Source: QZKY01 sp963666295 (GTDB taxonomy: Bacteria; Pseudomonadota; Gammaproteobacteria; Burkholderiales; Burkholderiaceae_D). From it: a DNA stretch of 64,000 bases. Shown in pieces: positions 1 to 8,696 of this stretch. Under the pieces are notes generated by a model. The model was not told the origin of the DNA, made no database searches, and worked only from the letters and a program-made list of their open reading frames with translations. Position 1 is the first letter of the stretch, and each line of letters opens with the position of its first letter. The stretch lies in NCBI GenBank assembly GCA_963666295.1, contig OY762707.1, forward strand, positions 682,001 through 746,000, given 5' to 3'. The translations under genes were made by a program, and so were the position numbers.

Positions 1-2
1 TG

Positions 3-686
3 GAAGCGCCCTGCCCGAACTGCGGCGGTATCGTAAAAGAAAACTACCGTCGCTTTGCATGCACAAAGTGTGACTTCTCAATCAGCAAAACACCGGGTAG
101 CCGACAGTTTGAAATTCCAGAAGTAGAAGAATTGCTTCGCAACCGCACTATTGGGCCACTACAGGGTTTCCGCTCCAAAACGGGGCGGCCTTTTGCTGCC
201 ATTCTGAGAATCGTGCGTGACGATGAAACCAACAACCACAAACTTGAGTTCGACTTTGGTCAAACCAATGAGGATGAAGAGGGCGCTGAAGCCGTCGACT
301 TCTCTGAAAAAACATCGCTTGGCAAATGTCCGAAGTGCGGCAGCAACGTTTACGACACCGGACTGGCCTACGTGTGCGAAAAATCGGTTGCCAAACCAAA
401 AAGCTGCGATTTTCGAAGTGGGCGCATTATCCTGCAGCAGGAAGTCTCGCCTGAGCAAATGACCAAATTGCTCAGTGAAGGCAAGACGGACCTCTTGCCG
501 GGCTTCGTTTCACAGCGTACGCGCCGACCATTCAAAGCCTATCTAAAGCGTGACAAAAATGGCAAGGTCGTCTTTGAATTCGAAGAGCGCAAACCTGCTG
601 CCGGCAGCAAAGAACAAGAGGCAACAGCGAAAAAGACGACTGCACGAAAAGCTGGCACGGGCAAAAGCAAAGCTGAAAAGCCCTGA
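3..686 (+). CDS. topB: DNA topoisomerase III, C-terminal part (5' end outside window)
   Basis: The frame is open from the window edge to the stop at 684-686, giving 227 residues of a longer protein. What remains is two zinc-ribbon topoisomerase C-terminal repeats: one with CPNCGG and CTKCDF near the start, the other with CPKCG and a later Cys in a KSCDF context. Each is followed by a region ending in a GF(R/V)S..(T/G)RPF pattern, as in the C-terminal tail of betaproteobacterial TopB. The tail ends in a Lys/Ala-rich stretch. The enzyme is a type IA topoisomerase that relaxes and decatenates DNA. The catalytic Toprim and tyrosine regions are not visible, so TopA with a similar tail cannot be fully excluded. 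A bidirectional terminator follows. Confidence 0.85.
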   Translation, partial: EAPCPNCGGIVKENYRRFACTKCDFSISKTPGSRQFEIPEVEELLRNRTIGPLQGFRSKTGRPFAAILRIVRDDETNNHKLEFDFGQTNEDEEGAEAVDFSEKTSLGKCPKCGSNVYDTGLAYVCEKSVAKPKSCDFRSGRIILQQEVSPEQMTKLLSEGKTDLLPGFVSQRTRRPFKAYLKRDKNGKVVFEFEERKPAAGSKEQEATAKKTTARKAGTGKSKAEKP

Positions 687-707
687 CCATTTGACATTGC
701 CCCCCAC

Positions 708-740
708 AAAAAAGCCGTGCCAACCAGCACGGCTTTTTTG
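708..740. terminator. Bidirectional rho-independent terminator between topB and the aldo/keto reductase gene
   Basis: An A-run, GCCGTGC, a CAACCA loop, GCACGGC and a T-run form a perfect 7-bp GC-rich stem with A/T extensions on both sides. It sits between two convergent genes and can terminate both. Confidence 0.85.
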
Positions 741-756
741 TCGCTGTCTTGGGGAT

Positions 757-1791
757 TCATTTATGCCCGATCACCAGATTCGGCCGATAAGGCGCTTCCA
801 GTGCTTCCAACTCATCTGCCGACAACGTGATATTGACCGCCGACATGGCCTCCTCCAATTGCGGCAACTTGGACGCACCGACAATCGGTGCTGTTACCCC
901 CTTGTGCAAGAGCCAGGCATAGGCCAGTTGCGCATTTGAAACCGCTTTTTCCTGCGCCATTCTGGTCAGGTTATCCACAATGGCAAAGTCTGCCTCGCGA
1001 TAGTAAAAACGCAAGGCCAGATCATCGGTCCTGGCGCGCGACGTTGCCGATTCGTTGGCATTTTCATCTTTGTCGACCATTTTACGATTACCTGCCAGAA
1101 AGCCGCGTGCCAGCGGGCTCCATGGAATCAGCGCCACGCCCTGATCCTGGCAAAGCGGAATCATTTCGCGCTCCTCTTCGCGATACAACAGGTTGTAATG
1201 ATTTTGCATCGAGACAAACTGCGTCCAGCCACGCTCTTTCGCGACTTGCTGCGCTTTGGCAAATTGCCACGCCCACATGCTGGAAGCGCCGATATAGCGC
1301 ACTTTCCCAGCCTTGACGATATCGTGCAGGGCTTCCATCGTTTCTTCGATGGACGTATTGGGATCCCAGCGGTGGATCTGATACAGATCGATATAATCCG
1401 TACCAAGCCGCTTCAACGACGCATCAACCGCGTGCATGATGTGCTTTTTCGACAAACCCTGCTCATTCGGACCGAATTTGTCCTGCGCGGTCGGCCCATC
1501 AATGCTCATGTCATCCGAAACCCCGAAAAACACCTTGGTGGCAATAACCACCTCTTCGCGCCTGGCAAACTCTTTGAGCAACTTGCCGGTGAGCACCTCG
1601 GACACCCCATTCGAATAAGTATTGGCCGTGTCAAAAAAATTAATGCCACCCTCAATCGCACGTTTGACAAATGGACGTGCAGCGTCCTCCTCCAGAACCC
1701 ACGGACGCCAAATAGTCGAACCATAGGTCATCATCCCCAAGCAAATGCGAGAGACCTTGAGGCCAGTCCGGCCAAGATTAACGTATTGCAT
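757..1791 (-). CDS. Aldo/keto reductase
   Basis: A 344-residue single-domain TIM-barrel oxidoreductase. The start MQYVNLGRTGLKVSRICLG is the usual N-terminus of the YajO/Tas-like branch, and TANTYSNGVSE carries the catalytic Asp/Tyr region. KRLGTDYIDLYQIHRWDP and the C-terminal nucleotide-binding region with VGASKLPQLEEA are also present. Family members reduce aldehydes or ketones with NADPH; the substrate here cannot be told. It stands alone, convergent with topB and separated from ntrX by about 130 bp. The ATG follows an AGGGGT ribosome site. Confidence 0.9.
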   Translation of the reverse strand: MQYVNLGRTGLKVSRICLGMMTYGSTIWRPWVLEEDAARPFVKRAIEGGINFFDTANTYSNGVSEVLTGKLLKEFARREEVVIATKVFFGVSDDMSIDGPTAQDKFGPNEQGLSKKHIMHAVDASLKRLGTDYIDLYQIHRWDPNTSIEETMEALHDIVKAGKVRYIGASSMWAWQFAKAQQVAKERGWTQFVSMQNHYNLLYREEEREMIPLCQDQGVALIPWSPLARGFLAGNRKMVDKDENANESATSRARTDDLALRFYYREADFAIVDNLTRMAQEKAVSNAQLAYAWLLHKGVTAPIVGASKLPQLEEAMSAVNITLSADELEALEAPYRPNLVIGHK

Positions 1792-1921
1792 CGTACCCCT
1801 TTCAATCTGGATTATGAAACATCCGGCAAGCGAATATCATGAGTCAAAAATCGGCCGGTCAAAACAAGCTGGCTGCTTATCAATAGGCTGGAATGTGCGC
1901 CCGAAAAATGTCAGCGCACCG

Positions 1922-2632
1922 CTACCCTTTTCGGGAGTTCTTGACCGCCTCGACACCAAGCTGCTTGAGCTTGCGGTACAGATGGGTGCGCTCCAACCCC
2001 GTTTTTTCTGCCACCTTGGTCATGCTGCCCCCTTCCTTGGTCAAGTGGTACTCAAAATAGATGCGCTCGAATAAATCGCGCGCTTCCCGCAATGGCAGAT
2101 CAAAAGATTCTAGTATCGTATGGCTGACAGGCAACGCCACGTAGTCACTGACCGACAGCGTATCCCGCTCCAAACCCGGTACCGCCTGACTTGTTGTGCC
2201 TGCTGATGCCTGTACCGTTACTGGCGGCAATGACGGCTGTTTTTCTGGCGTTTTTACCAAGGCATCCTGCTTATGTGCCAGCGCCCCCTTGACCGCACCC
2301 AACAATTTTTGCAGCGCAATCGGCTTTTCAAGAAAATTCAGCGCGCCTATGCGCGTTGCTTCAACTGCCGTATCAATGGTGGCGTGACCGGACATCATGA
2401 TGACCGGCATCGTCAGGTGACCGTTGCGCTGCCATTCCTTCAGCAAAGTAACACCATCGGTATCCGGCATCCAGATATCCAGCAGCACCAAATCAAGCGC
2501 ATGGGCAACGCGCCTTTCACGCGCCTCGCGGGCATTTTCTGCCATATACACCACATGCCCTTCGTCGCTCAATATTTCCATGAGCAACTCACGGATTCCG
2601 ACCTCATCATCAACTACAAGGATATTCGCCAT
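1922..2632 (-). CDS. ntrX: NtrX-type response regulator lacking the AAA+ domain
   Basis: A 236-residue protein. The receiver domain (about 1-120) has acidic pair D8/D9, phospho-acceptor D52, S81 and K103. A low-complexity linker follows (about 125-170). The C-terminus has the segment LPLREARDLFERIYFEYHL and a Fis-type helix-turn-helix ending ERTHLYRKLKQLGVE, as at the end of NtrX. The sigma-54-interacting AAA+ ATPase domain (about 230 residues in classical NtrX) is absent. It lies 103 bp downstream of ntrY on the same strand, so the two should form a two-component pair. Without AAA+ it cannot activate sigma-54 promoters in the classical way and may act as a plain DNA-binding regulator. Confidence 0.85.
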   Translation of the reverse strand: MANILVVDDEVGIRELLMEILSDEGHVVYMAENAREARERRVAHALDLVLLDIWMPDTDGVTLLKEWQRNGHLTMPVIMMSGHATIDTAVEATRIGALNFLEKPIALQKLLGAVKGALAHKQDALVKTPEKQPSLPPVTVQASAGTTSQAVPGLERDTLSVSDYVALPVSHTILESFDLPLREARDLFERIYFEYHLTKEGGSMTKVAEKTGLERTHLYRKLKQLGVEAVKNSRKG

Positions 2633-2735
2633 TTTCCTGCCTTAACTCTCAATTACCCAACTGCCAGACCGCACTTCCTATTCATACTGCAAACGACTTG
2701 CTTAACCAAAATTCAATACAAAAATAAGATGTCAT

Positions 2736-5000
2736 TCATGCCAGTTTCAAAAGAAGTACATGTACTTTTGCGCCGTGCGTATCCGTACGGTTTTCCACAC
2801 TAATCCGCCCTTCATGGTCGTCAATAATTTTCTTGACCATGGCAAGCCCGAGACCCGTTCCGTGTGATTTCGACGTCACATACGGCTCGAATGCTCTCGC
2901 TAAAACCGCTGGTGAAAAGCCGGGTCCATTATCAACGACGGACAAGCGCACAGCAATACGACTCTGGCCATTTGCATCCTGATAATGCACCGTTTCGGTT
3001 TTGACATCAATTTCAGGCGTCACGGCGTGTTCACCCGCCATGCTCACTGCGTCCTGGGCATTTTGTATCAGATTGTGAACGACCTGCCGCAGCTGTGTCT
3101 CATCACCCATAACCGTGGGCAGATCATCAGCGAGTGATGCTCGTATCGTGGCATCGGACTCCCCGCCGGTATACAAATGAACCAGTTCTTCAATCAGTTT
3201 ATTCAGATCCAGCGGTTCCAGCGCCGCCGGTGGCGTTTGCGCATAATCTCGAAAATCATCAACCATGCGTTTCATCGATTGCACCTGATTCACAATTGTG
3301 CCGATACTTTTATCCAGCACATCGACCTCCTCCTCAGGCACCTTCCCTTTCAACTTCATATGCAAGCGCTCGGCCGACAACTGAATGGGCGTCAGTGGAT
3401 TCTTGATCTCATGTGCCAGACGGCGCGCCACCTCTCCCCAAGCCACCAACCGCTGCGCTGAAATTACATCAGAAATATTGTCGAACACAATAATGTATCC
3501 AATACTGCTTCCAACATGAAGGCGCGAACCGCGTGCCAGCAGGGTCACCGTCCTTTCCTCCTCCAACGCTACCTGACGGCGCTCAATCTCGATCTGTTGC
3601 TGCCATTGCTGGCTTTCCGGCGCATTACCTCTGGCAGCCGATTTTGCACTTTGTTGAGAAAACCCCTTGGCAACCGCCAACGCAAAATCAGCGAGCCCGG
3701 CTATCGCAGACAGCGGCTTTCCGATCTGATCGCCAATATCCTGCTCCAGAATGCGCTCTACAGACTCATTGATACTAACCAGGCAAAAAGCCTCATCCAG
3801 CACCATTACCCCTGCTGACATATTTTCTAGCACTGACTCCAGATATTCTTTCGCCTCTTCCAGTTCGAACCGACTCGCTTCAGCGGCCGCCCGCGCTTCC
3901 GCCAACTGGCTCGTCATCATGTTAAATGATTTGGTCAGCAAACCCAGTTCATCGGGACTGGCAATCGTCGGGCGCGGCGAAAAGTCACCTTCCGCAACAG
4001 CCTTGGTACCCTGCGCCAATAATAACAAGGGGCGCGCCAGGCGCGAAGCAATCACAAATGCGCCGGCAATCGCTGCAAAAATGCTCAACAACAAGGTCAG
4101 CGTCAGCGTTACGATGTAGATTTTGCGCAACCCGGTTCGAGCGAGCCGGCGCGTCTGATATTCGCTGTAAGCCACTTGCAAAGATTCGGCATTCGCAGCC
4201 AATTCATGAGACACCGGCTGGATCAACTGCAAGAAATGTTCCTCACGACCTTTCAACCCAACGCGATTAACCGCATCTGGAATGACGACAACCACGCGGA
4301 AACGCAAGGGGTCTGCCTTGCGTTTTTCTCCATCCAGATTATCTATTTCCGCGCCACCCTCAATAACTGAAAAGCCCGACGCAAACCTGGCCTGCTGCAA
4401 CATGGACGATGTCGGCAAATTGGAAACCAGTTGTGCCAGATCATTGGTTGCCGTTGCCAGAACCAAACCGTTCGCCGTCACCAGCAAAGCATCATCCACC
4501 TGATTGTCTTCTCGCAAACGGGAAAGTTCCGTTACCCGGCTAGCCGAAGAATAATCAGCCAGACTGATTGCCATATGCTGTGCCTTGGCCTTCAGGTCAA
4601 TCAAAGCCGTATCCAGTGCCGTTCGCCCCAGTTTCACGCCGGCGTCCAGCGCAGATTCGACGCGAACGTCAAACCACGATTCGATAGAGCGTGAAACGAA
4701 CTGCACGGAAACCGTGTAAATCACAATCCCAGGCAGAATACCCATTGCTGCAAACAGCAGTACCAGGCGCCCCATCAAACGTGAACCAAAGCGCTTTCTC
4801 CGGTAGTGACGATAAAAACGCGCCAGCATGTAAACGATGACTGCCAGCAAACAGATCGCTACCAGCGCATTCAAGCCCAGCAGGAAAGGGTAATTCTGGT
4901 CAAAGAAATTGGAATTGTAGGAAGCAGAAGCCAGCAAAAACAATGAAATGGTCATGATGACCACGCCGGCAATCAATGTGTATCGAAGCGCCCTCGTCAC
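2736..5000 (-). CDS. ntrY: NtrY-type membrane sensor histidine kinase
   Basis: 754 residues from the GTG at 4998-5000. This start gives MTRALRYTLIAG, which fits the family, and shares one base with the stop of the upstream gene; a TTG at 5028-5030 would add ten residues. Two N-terminal membrane segments are followed by an arginine-rich loop and a third segment, then an extracytoplasmic sensor region. A further membrane segment precedes a HAMP domain and a PAS domain. The HisKA domain has the H-box LAHEIKNPLTPIQLSAERL with phospho-His near residue 530. HATPase motifs QNAQDA, DNGPGF and GTGLGLA follow. NtrY proteins sense nitrogen or redox state and phosphorylate NtrX, encoded next. Confidence 0.9.
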   Translation of the reverse strand: MTRALRYTLIAGVVIMTISLFLLASASYNSNFFDQNYPFLLGLNALVAICLLAVIVYMLARFYRHYRRKRFGSRLMGRLVLLFAAMGILPGIVIYTVSVQFVSRSIESWFDVRVESALDAGVKLGRTALDTALIDLKAKAQHMAISLADYSSASRVTELSRLREDNQVDDALLVTANGLVLATATNDLAQLVSNLPTSSMLQQARFASGFSVIEGGAEIDNLDGEKRKADPLRFRVVVVIPDAVNRVGLKGREEHFLQLIQPVSHELAANAESLQVAYSEYQTRRLARTGLRKIYIVTLTLTLLLSIFAAIAGAFVIASRLARPLLLLAQGTKAVAEGDFSPRPTIASPDELGLLTKSFNMMTSQLAEARAAAEASRFELEEAKEYLESVLENMSAGVMVLDEAFCLVSINESVERILEQDIGDQIGKPLSAIAGLADFALAVAKGFSQQSAKSAARGNAPESQQWQQQIEIERRQVALEEERTVTLLARGSRLHVGSSIGYIIVFDNISDVISAQRLVAWGEVARRLAHEIKNPLTPIQLSAERLHMKLKGKVPEEEVDVLDKSIGTIVNQVQSMKRMVDDFRDYAQTPPAALEPLDLNKLIEELVHLYTGGESDATIRASLADDLPTVMGDETQLRQVVHNLIQNAQDAVSMAGEHAVTPEIDVKTETVHYQDANGQSRIAVRLSVVDNGPGFSPAVLARAFEPYVTSKSHGTGLGLAMVKKIIDDHEGRISVENRTDTHGAKVHVLLLKLA

Positions 5001-5569
5001 TATTCGGCCGTAAACGTGAAGTTTTCCCAATCAGATGACAAACGCCATTTGCTACTATTAAGCGCATGCACCTGAAAAGGCTTGGGCAGGCGCGACACAT
5101 CCAGCATCACACGCACCCCAACAGTATATTTTTTGCCGGTTTCGAGTTGCCCTCTTTCTGCAACCGTCCAACGCAAGGGACGCTGCACGAATTGCAGCGA
5201 CTCTTTCAAAGTATGGAAATTTTGCCTCAACAAGCTGCCAATCACCGAAACACGGTATTGTCGCGTCAAAACATTGTAAGAAATCCGCGTTGTCTGCTTG
5301 ATGGAAGCGACTTGCGCATCAAACCAGTACCAGCGCGGGCGTTTGACCTCCACTTCGGTCGTAAAGTAAAGCGGCATACCGTGCGAAATGGCTTCCGTGA
5401 GACTGGAATGAAGATCAAAATTGAATTTTCCCGACAGGCAATAGCCGTCGTCGCACTGAACCAGTTTGGCCTGTTCGATGGCAATACTTTCGCCCGCGGC
5501 ATGCGCAACAACATGTACACCCAAAACCATCAGGGCACAAGCAATGAAATGGCGAAAGCGGTGCGTCAC
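5000..5569 (-). CDS. DUF4390 family exported protein
   Basis: 189 residues from a GTG start, with a signal peptide (MTHRFRHFIACALMVLGVH, cleavage probably after AHA near residue 24). The mature part is a small beta-rich domain with LSGKFNFDLHSSLTEAISHG and WYWFDAQVAS, matching DUF4390, which in betaproteobacteria sits between rsmB and ntrY. Function is not known; the location suggests a periplasmic partner of NtrY. The stop overlaps the ntrY GTG by one base, suggesting coupled translation. Confidence 0.8.
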   Translation of the reverse strand: MTHRFRHFIACALMVLGVHVVAHAAGESIAIEQAKLVQCDDGYCLSGKFNFDLHSSLTEAISHGMPLYFTTEVEVKRPRWYWFDAQVASIKQTTRISYNVLTRQYRVSVIGSLLRQNFHTLKESLQFVQRPLRWTVAERGQLETGKKYTVGVRVMLDVSRLPKPFQVHALNSSKWRLSSDWENFTFTAE

Positions 5570-5585
5570 GGATTTTATCCAAACT

Positions 5586-7007
5586 CTATGGTGTGTTCAA
5601 AGGCAGTTTTTGAAATAACGCATAAAACAGGCCATCATGATCCTGATCACGGCCTGAAGTCGGCAACAGTTGTCCCGGCGCCGGAAGGCGAGCCGCCTGA
5701 TGACGCATCGCAAAGGCCGCAGCCTGCCCTTCCGATTCCTGCGGCCACAACGAACAGGTCACAAAAAGCAATTTACCACCCGGACGCAGCATCTGCCAAA
5801 GGTTGTCGAGGATTTTTGAAGAAAGTGTTGCAAGATGATGCGCGTCACTCTTGCGCCGCAACCAGCGAATATCGGGATGTCGCCGCACGACGCCAGAAGC
5901 CGTGCAGGGTACATCCGCCAGAATCCGGTCGAATTGTTCGCCATCCCACCATTGCTGATTAACCGCATCACCCACAACCAGACTCGATTTCAAGCCCATG
6001 CGTGCAAGATTTTCTTCAACCCGCCGCATGCGACTGGCATCCACTTCGAGGGAGGTGAGTTTAACTTCCGCCATTTCCAGAATATGTCCGGTCTTGCCCC
6101 CTGGCGCGGCACAGGCATCCAGCACACGCATGCCCTCTTGAATATCCAGCAAAGCGGCCGCCAATTGGGCCGCCGCATCCTGCACCGAAACGAGTCCCTC
6201 CCAAAACCCCGGAATCTGCTCAACCGGCAAAGGCCTTTCCAGCTTCACCGCTACCGGGCCAACCTGCGTTGCCCCTATTTCACTGTTGTTGAGCATCTCC
6301 AGATAGGCTGCCACGGACGTTTTACGCAGATTAACGCGCAAAATCAGCGGCGGTGGCTGGTTGCCCGCTTCGAGTATCGCTTGCCACTGTTGCGGGTATG
6401 CGGCTTTCATCGCCGCAACCCACCAGTCAGGGTAATTCCATCTGGCGCTCGGCAAATCACTCGCCTTTTTCATCAGCGCTTCCCGTTCACGGAGAAATCG
6501 CCGCAAGATGGCATTCACCATCCCCTTGCCGTGCGAAATGGATTGATCTGACGCCGCAGCCGATACCGCCTGATCAACCACCGTAAATGGCTCGTAACGC
6601 TTGTTATCTGGATAATCCAACTCCTGCTCTGCGAGCAGCGACAACGCACTGCACAGTAGCCCATGCAAGCGTGCCGATTCCGGCATCCTGCTAGTAAGGA
6701 AGCCAGTCAGCGCTTGTGCCAAACCGAACTGGCGCATCGTACGATAAGCAATATCCTGAATTGCGCCACGTGCTTGTGGTGTCGGCTCAAGGGAAGTAAA
6801 GACTGTCGACAGCGCGTCTGGCAACGAAAACCCGGCCTGAACCTTCGCGACTGCTTCGGCTGCACCCAGCAGGGCATAGGCCAAAGAATCCTGTTTCAAC
6901 GTCGTCGAAAAAATTGGGGCACTTTTCCTGGGGCGATCAACTGGCTTTCGCGCCTTGGCTTCAGGTACGCTCTTTTTGGGCAAAGTCAGCCGTTTACGCT
7001 CACTCAT
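5586..7007 (-). CDS. rsmB: 16S rRNA (cytosine-967-C5)-methyltransferase RsmB
   Basis: 473 residues: an N-terminal NusB-like helical domain (about 35-175) and a C-terminal Rossmann methyltransferase. SAM site: DACAAPGGKTGHILEMAE. Motif IV: ADVPCTASGVVRRHPD with its Cys. Motif VI: FVTCSLWPQE with catalytic Cys near residue 418. The N-terminal tail (about 1-35) is Lys/Arg-rich and longer than in E. coli. The gene begins 12 bp after the trpE stop and ends 16 bp before DUF4390, so it is inside the trpE-ntrX transcription unit. Confidence 0.93.
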   Translation of the reverse strand: MSERKRLTLPKKSVPEAKARKPVDRPRKSAPIFSTTLKQDSLAYALLGAAEAVAKVQAGFSLPDALSTVFTSLEPTPQARGAIQDIAYRTMRQFGLAQALTGFLTSRMPESARLHGLLCSALSLLAEQELDYPDNKRYEPFTVVDQAVSAAASDQSISHGKGMVNAILRRFLREREALMKKASDLPSARWNYPDWWVAAMKAAYPQQWQAILEAGNQPPPLILRVNLRKTSVAAYLEMLNNSEIGATQVGPVAVKLERPLPVEQIPGFWEGLVSVQDAAAQLAAALLDIQEGMRVLDACAAPGGKTGHILEMAEVKLTSLEVDASRMRRVEENLARMGLKSSLVVGDAVNQQWWDGEQFDRILADVPCTASGVVRRHPDIRWLRRKSDAHHLATLSSKILDNLWQMLRPGGKLLFVTCSLWPQESEGQAAAFAMRHQAARLPAPGQLLPTSGRDQDHDGLFYALFQKLPLNTP

Positions 7008-7019
7008 TCTAGTTTTCCG

Positions 7020-8510
7020 TTAAATGTCGCTTTCAAGGCCATCCTGAACCTGTTCAGCCGCCCGCATGACGGCACGCGCCTTGTTTTCGGTTTCCAGCCA
7101 TTCTGACTCTGGAACAGAGTCTGCCACAATGCCCGCACCTGCTTGGACATAAAGCATCTCATCCTTGATGATCCCGGTTCGAATCGCGATGGCCACATCC
7201 ATTTCGCCACTGAATGAAATATAACCGCAAGCACCGCCATAGACGCCGCGCTTGCTAACTTCCATTTCATCAATGATTTCCATCGCACGGATTTTCGGCG
7301 CACCCGACAATGTGCCGGCAGGGAAAGTCGCCTTCAACACATCCATGTTCGACAAACCTGGCCTCAACTTGCCCTCAACGTTGGAAACAATGTGCTGCAC
7401 ATGCGAATACTTTTCAATCACCATTTTTTCCGTCAGCTTGACGCTGCCGATCTCGGCGATCCGACCAATATCGTTGCGCGCCAGGTCAATCAGCATTACA
7501 TGCTCGGCAATCTCTTTTGGGTCATCCAACAACTCTTCAGCCAGGGCAATATCCTCTTCCGGTGTTGCACCACGTGGGCGCGTTCCGGCAATTGGCCGCA
7601 GAATCACCTTGTTGCCATCCGCCGTCCGCTCCTGGCGCACCAGAATCTCCGGCGAAGAACCGACAATCTGCATGTCACCAAAATTGTAGAAATACATGTA
7701 AGGCGACGGGTTAAGCGCACGCAATGCGCGATACAGCATCATCGGCGAGTCGGTAAACGGTTTTTTCAGCCGCTGCCCGATCACGATCTGCATGCAATCC
7801 CCCGCCGCAATGTACTCCTTGCATTTGACAACCGCCTCGCAATACGCTTCCTTGCTGACATCGCGAATGATCTCCGTACGCCGACTGCGCCCGATTGGGG
7901 CACTAACAGGCTGACGTAGCAGCGCACGTAAATCCTGAAGTCGTTTTCTGCCCATTTCGTAAGCATTCGGCTGATTTGGATCGACATACACGATCAGGTA
8001 CAGCTTGCCGGACAAGTTATCAATCACCGCCAGTTCTTCGGTGAGCATCAGTTGGATATCAGGCAACCCGAGATCGTCTTCCGGTGCCGAATCTGCCAGC
8101 CGTGGTTCAATGTAGCGCACAGCATCATACGCAAAATAACCGGCCAGACCACCGCAAAAGCGGGGCAATTCCTTGGTAAGCGCCACTTTGTAGCGCGAGT
8201 GAAAATTCGGGATGAAGTCGAGCGGATTGCCTTCATCTACTTCAATAACAACATCGTCCTGCACCACTTCGGTACGCATGCCGTATGAGCGCAATACCGT
8301 ATGGGCTGGCAAGCCGATAAAGGAATAGCGCCCGAAGCGCTCGCCCCCAACGACGGATTCCAGCAAAAAAGTATGTTTTCCATTATGCTGGCTTTGCCCG
8401 AGCTTCAGGTAAACCGACAATGGGGTTTCGAGATCGGCAAAGGCTTCTGCCACCAGCGGGATGCGGTTGTAACCTTGCTCTGCCAGGGATTTGAATTCTT
8501 GTTCTGTCAT
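7020..8510 (-). CDS. trpE: Anthranilate synthase component I
   Basis: 496 residues from the ATG at 8508-8510, which is preceded by GGAGAG at good spacing. An upstream in-frame ATG at 8561 has no ribosome site and falls in the leader region. The N-terminal domain carries the LLES motif (HTFLLESVVGGERFGRYSF) that binds feedback tryptophan. The C-terminal chorismate-binding domain has ECMQIVIGQRL-like GDCMQIVIGQRL, PIAGTRPRGATPEED, DLARNDIGRIA and TFPAGTLSGAPKIRAMEII. It converts chorismate plus ammonia (from TrpG) to anthranilate. trpG, trpD and trpC, which usually follow in this order, are missing here; rsmB follows instead. A Trp-rich leader precedes it. Confidence 0.95.
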   Translation of the reverse strand: MTEQEFKSLAEQGYNRIPLVAEAFADLETPLSVYLKLGQSQHNGKHTFLLESVVGGERFGRYSFIGLPAHTVLRSYGMRTEVVQDDVVIEVDEGNPLDFIPNFHSRYKVALTKELPRFCGGLAGYFAYDAVRYIEPRLADSAPEDDLGLPDIQLMLTEELAVIDNLSGKLYLIVYVDPNQPNAYEMGRKRLQDLRALLRQPVSAPIGRSRRTEIIRDVSKEAYCEAVVKCKEYIAAGDCMQIVIGQRLKKPFTDSPMMLYRALRALNPSPYMYFYNFGDMQIVGSSPEILVRQERTADGNKVILRPIAGTRPRGATPEEDIALAEELLDDPKEIAEHVMLIDLARNDIGRIAEIGSVKLTEKMVIEKYSHVQHIVSNVEGKLRPGLSNMDVLKATFPAGTLSGAPKIRAMEIIDEMEVSKRGVYGGACGYISFSGEMDVAIAIRTGIIKDEMLYVQAGAGIVADSVPESEWLETENKARAVMRAAEQVQDGLESDI

Positions 8511-8541
8511 CTTTCTCTCCAAGACGCATGGAATGCGCCAT

Positions 8542-8571
8542 ATGGTTTTTAAACACGCCAACTAACGGAGT
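8542..8571 (-). terminator. Possible attenuator hairpin upstream of trpE
   Basis: On the minus strand GCCGACT, a CCGTT loop and AGTTGGC form a 7-bp stem with one G-U pair, followed by GTGTTTAAAA. The U-tract is short, so termination would be weak. It lies between the Trp-rich leader ORF and the trpE ribosome site, where an attenuator is expected. I could not define a convincing antiterminator by eye. Confidence 0.4.
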
Positions 8572-8589
8572 CGGCAGCAAATCGGGGGA

Positions 8590-8676
8590 TCAGTTCTTCC
8601 AGGATTGCCAGCGTCGCCAAAGCCAGGCCTCAAACGGGCCAGGTTGCGATACATTGTGTTTGTTTTCGAGAAACAT
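8590..8676 (-). CDS. Candidate tryptophan leader peptide (attenuator) for trpE
   Basis: A 28-codon ORF starts 20 bases after the gph stop and ends 79 bases before trpE. Its C-terminal part reads AWLWRRWQSWKN, with Trp at residues 18, 20, 23 and 26. This is the signature of a trp leader peptide, where ribosome stalling at Trp codons senses charged tRNA-Trp. A hairpin follows (see the next feature). The Shine-Dalgarno is weak (AAGAA before the ATG). Trp clustering and position are seen in the sequence; the attenuation role is inferred. It is not in the usual gene catalogues because of its size. Confidence 0.65.
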   Translation of the reverse strand: MFLENKHNVSQPGPFEAWLWRRWQSWKN

Positions 8677-8696
8677 GAGGTTCTTGATCGAAATAA

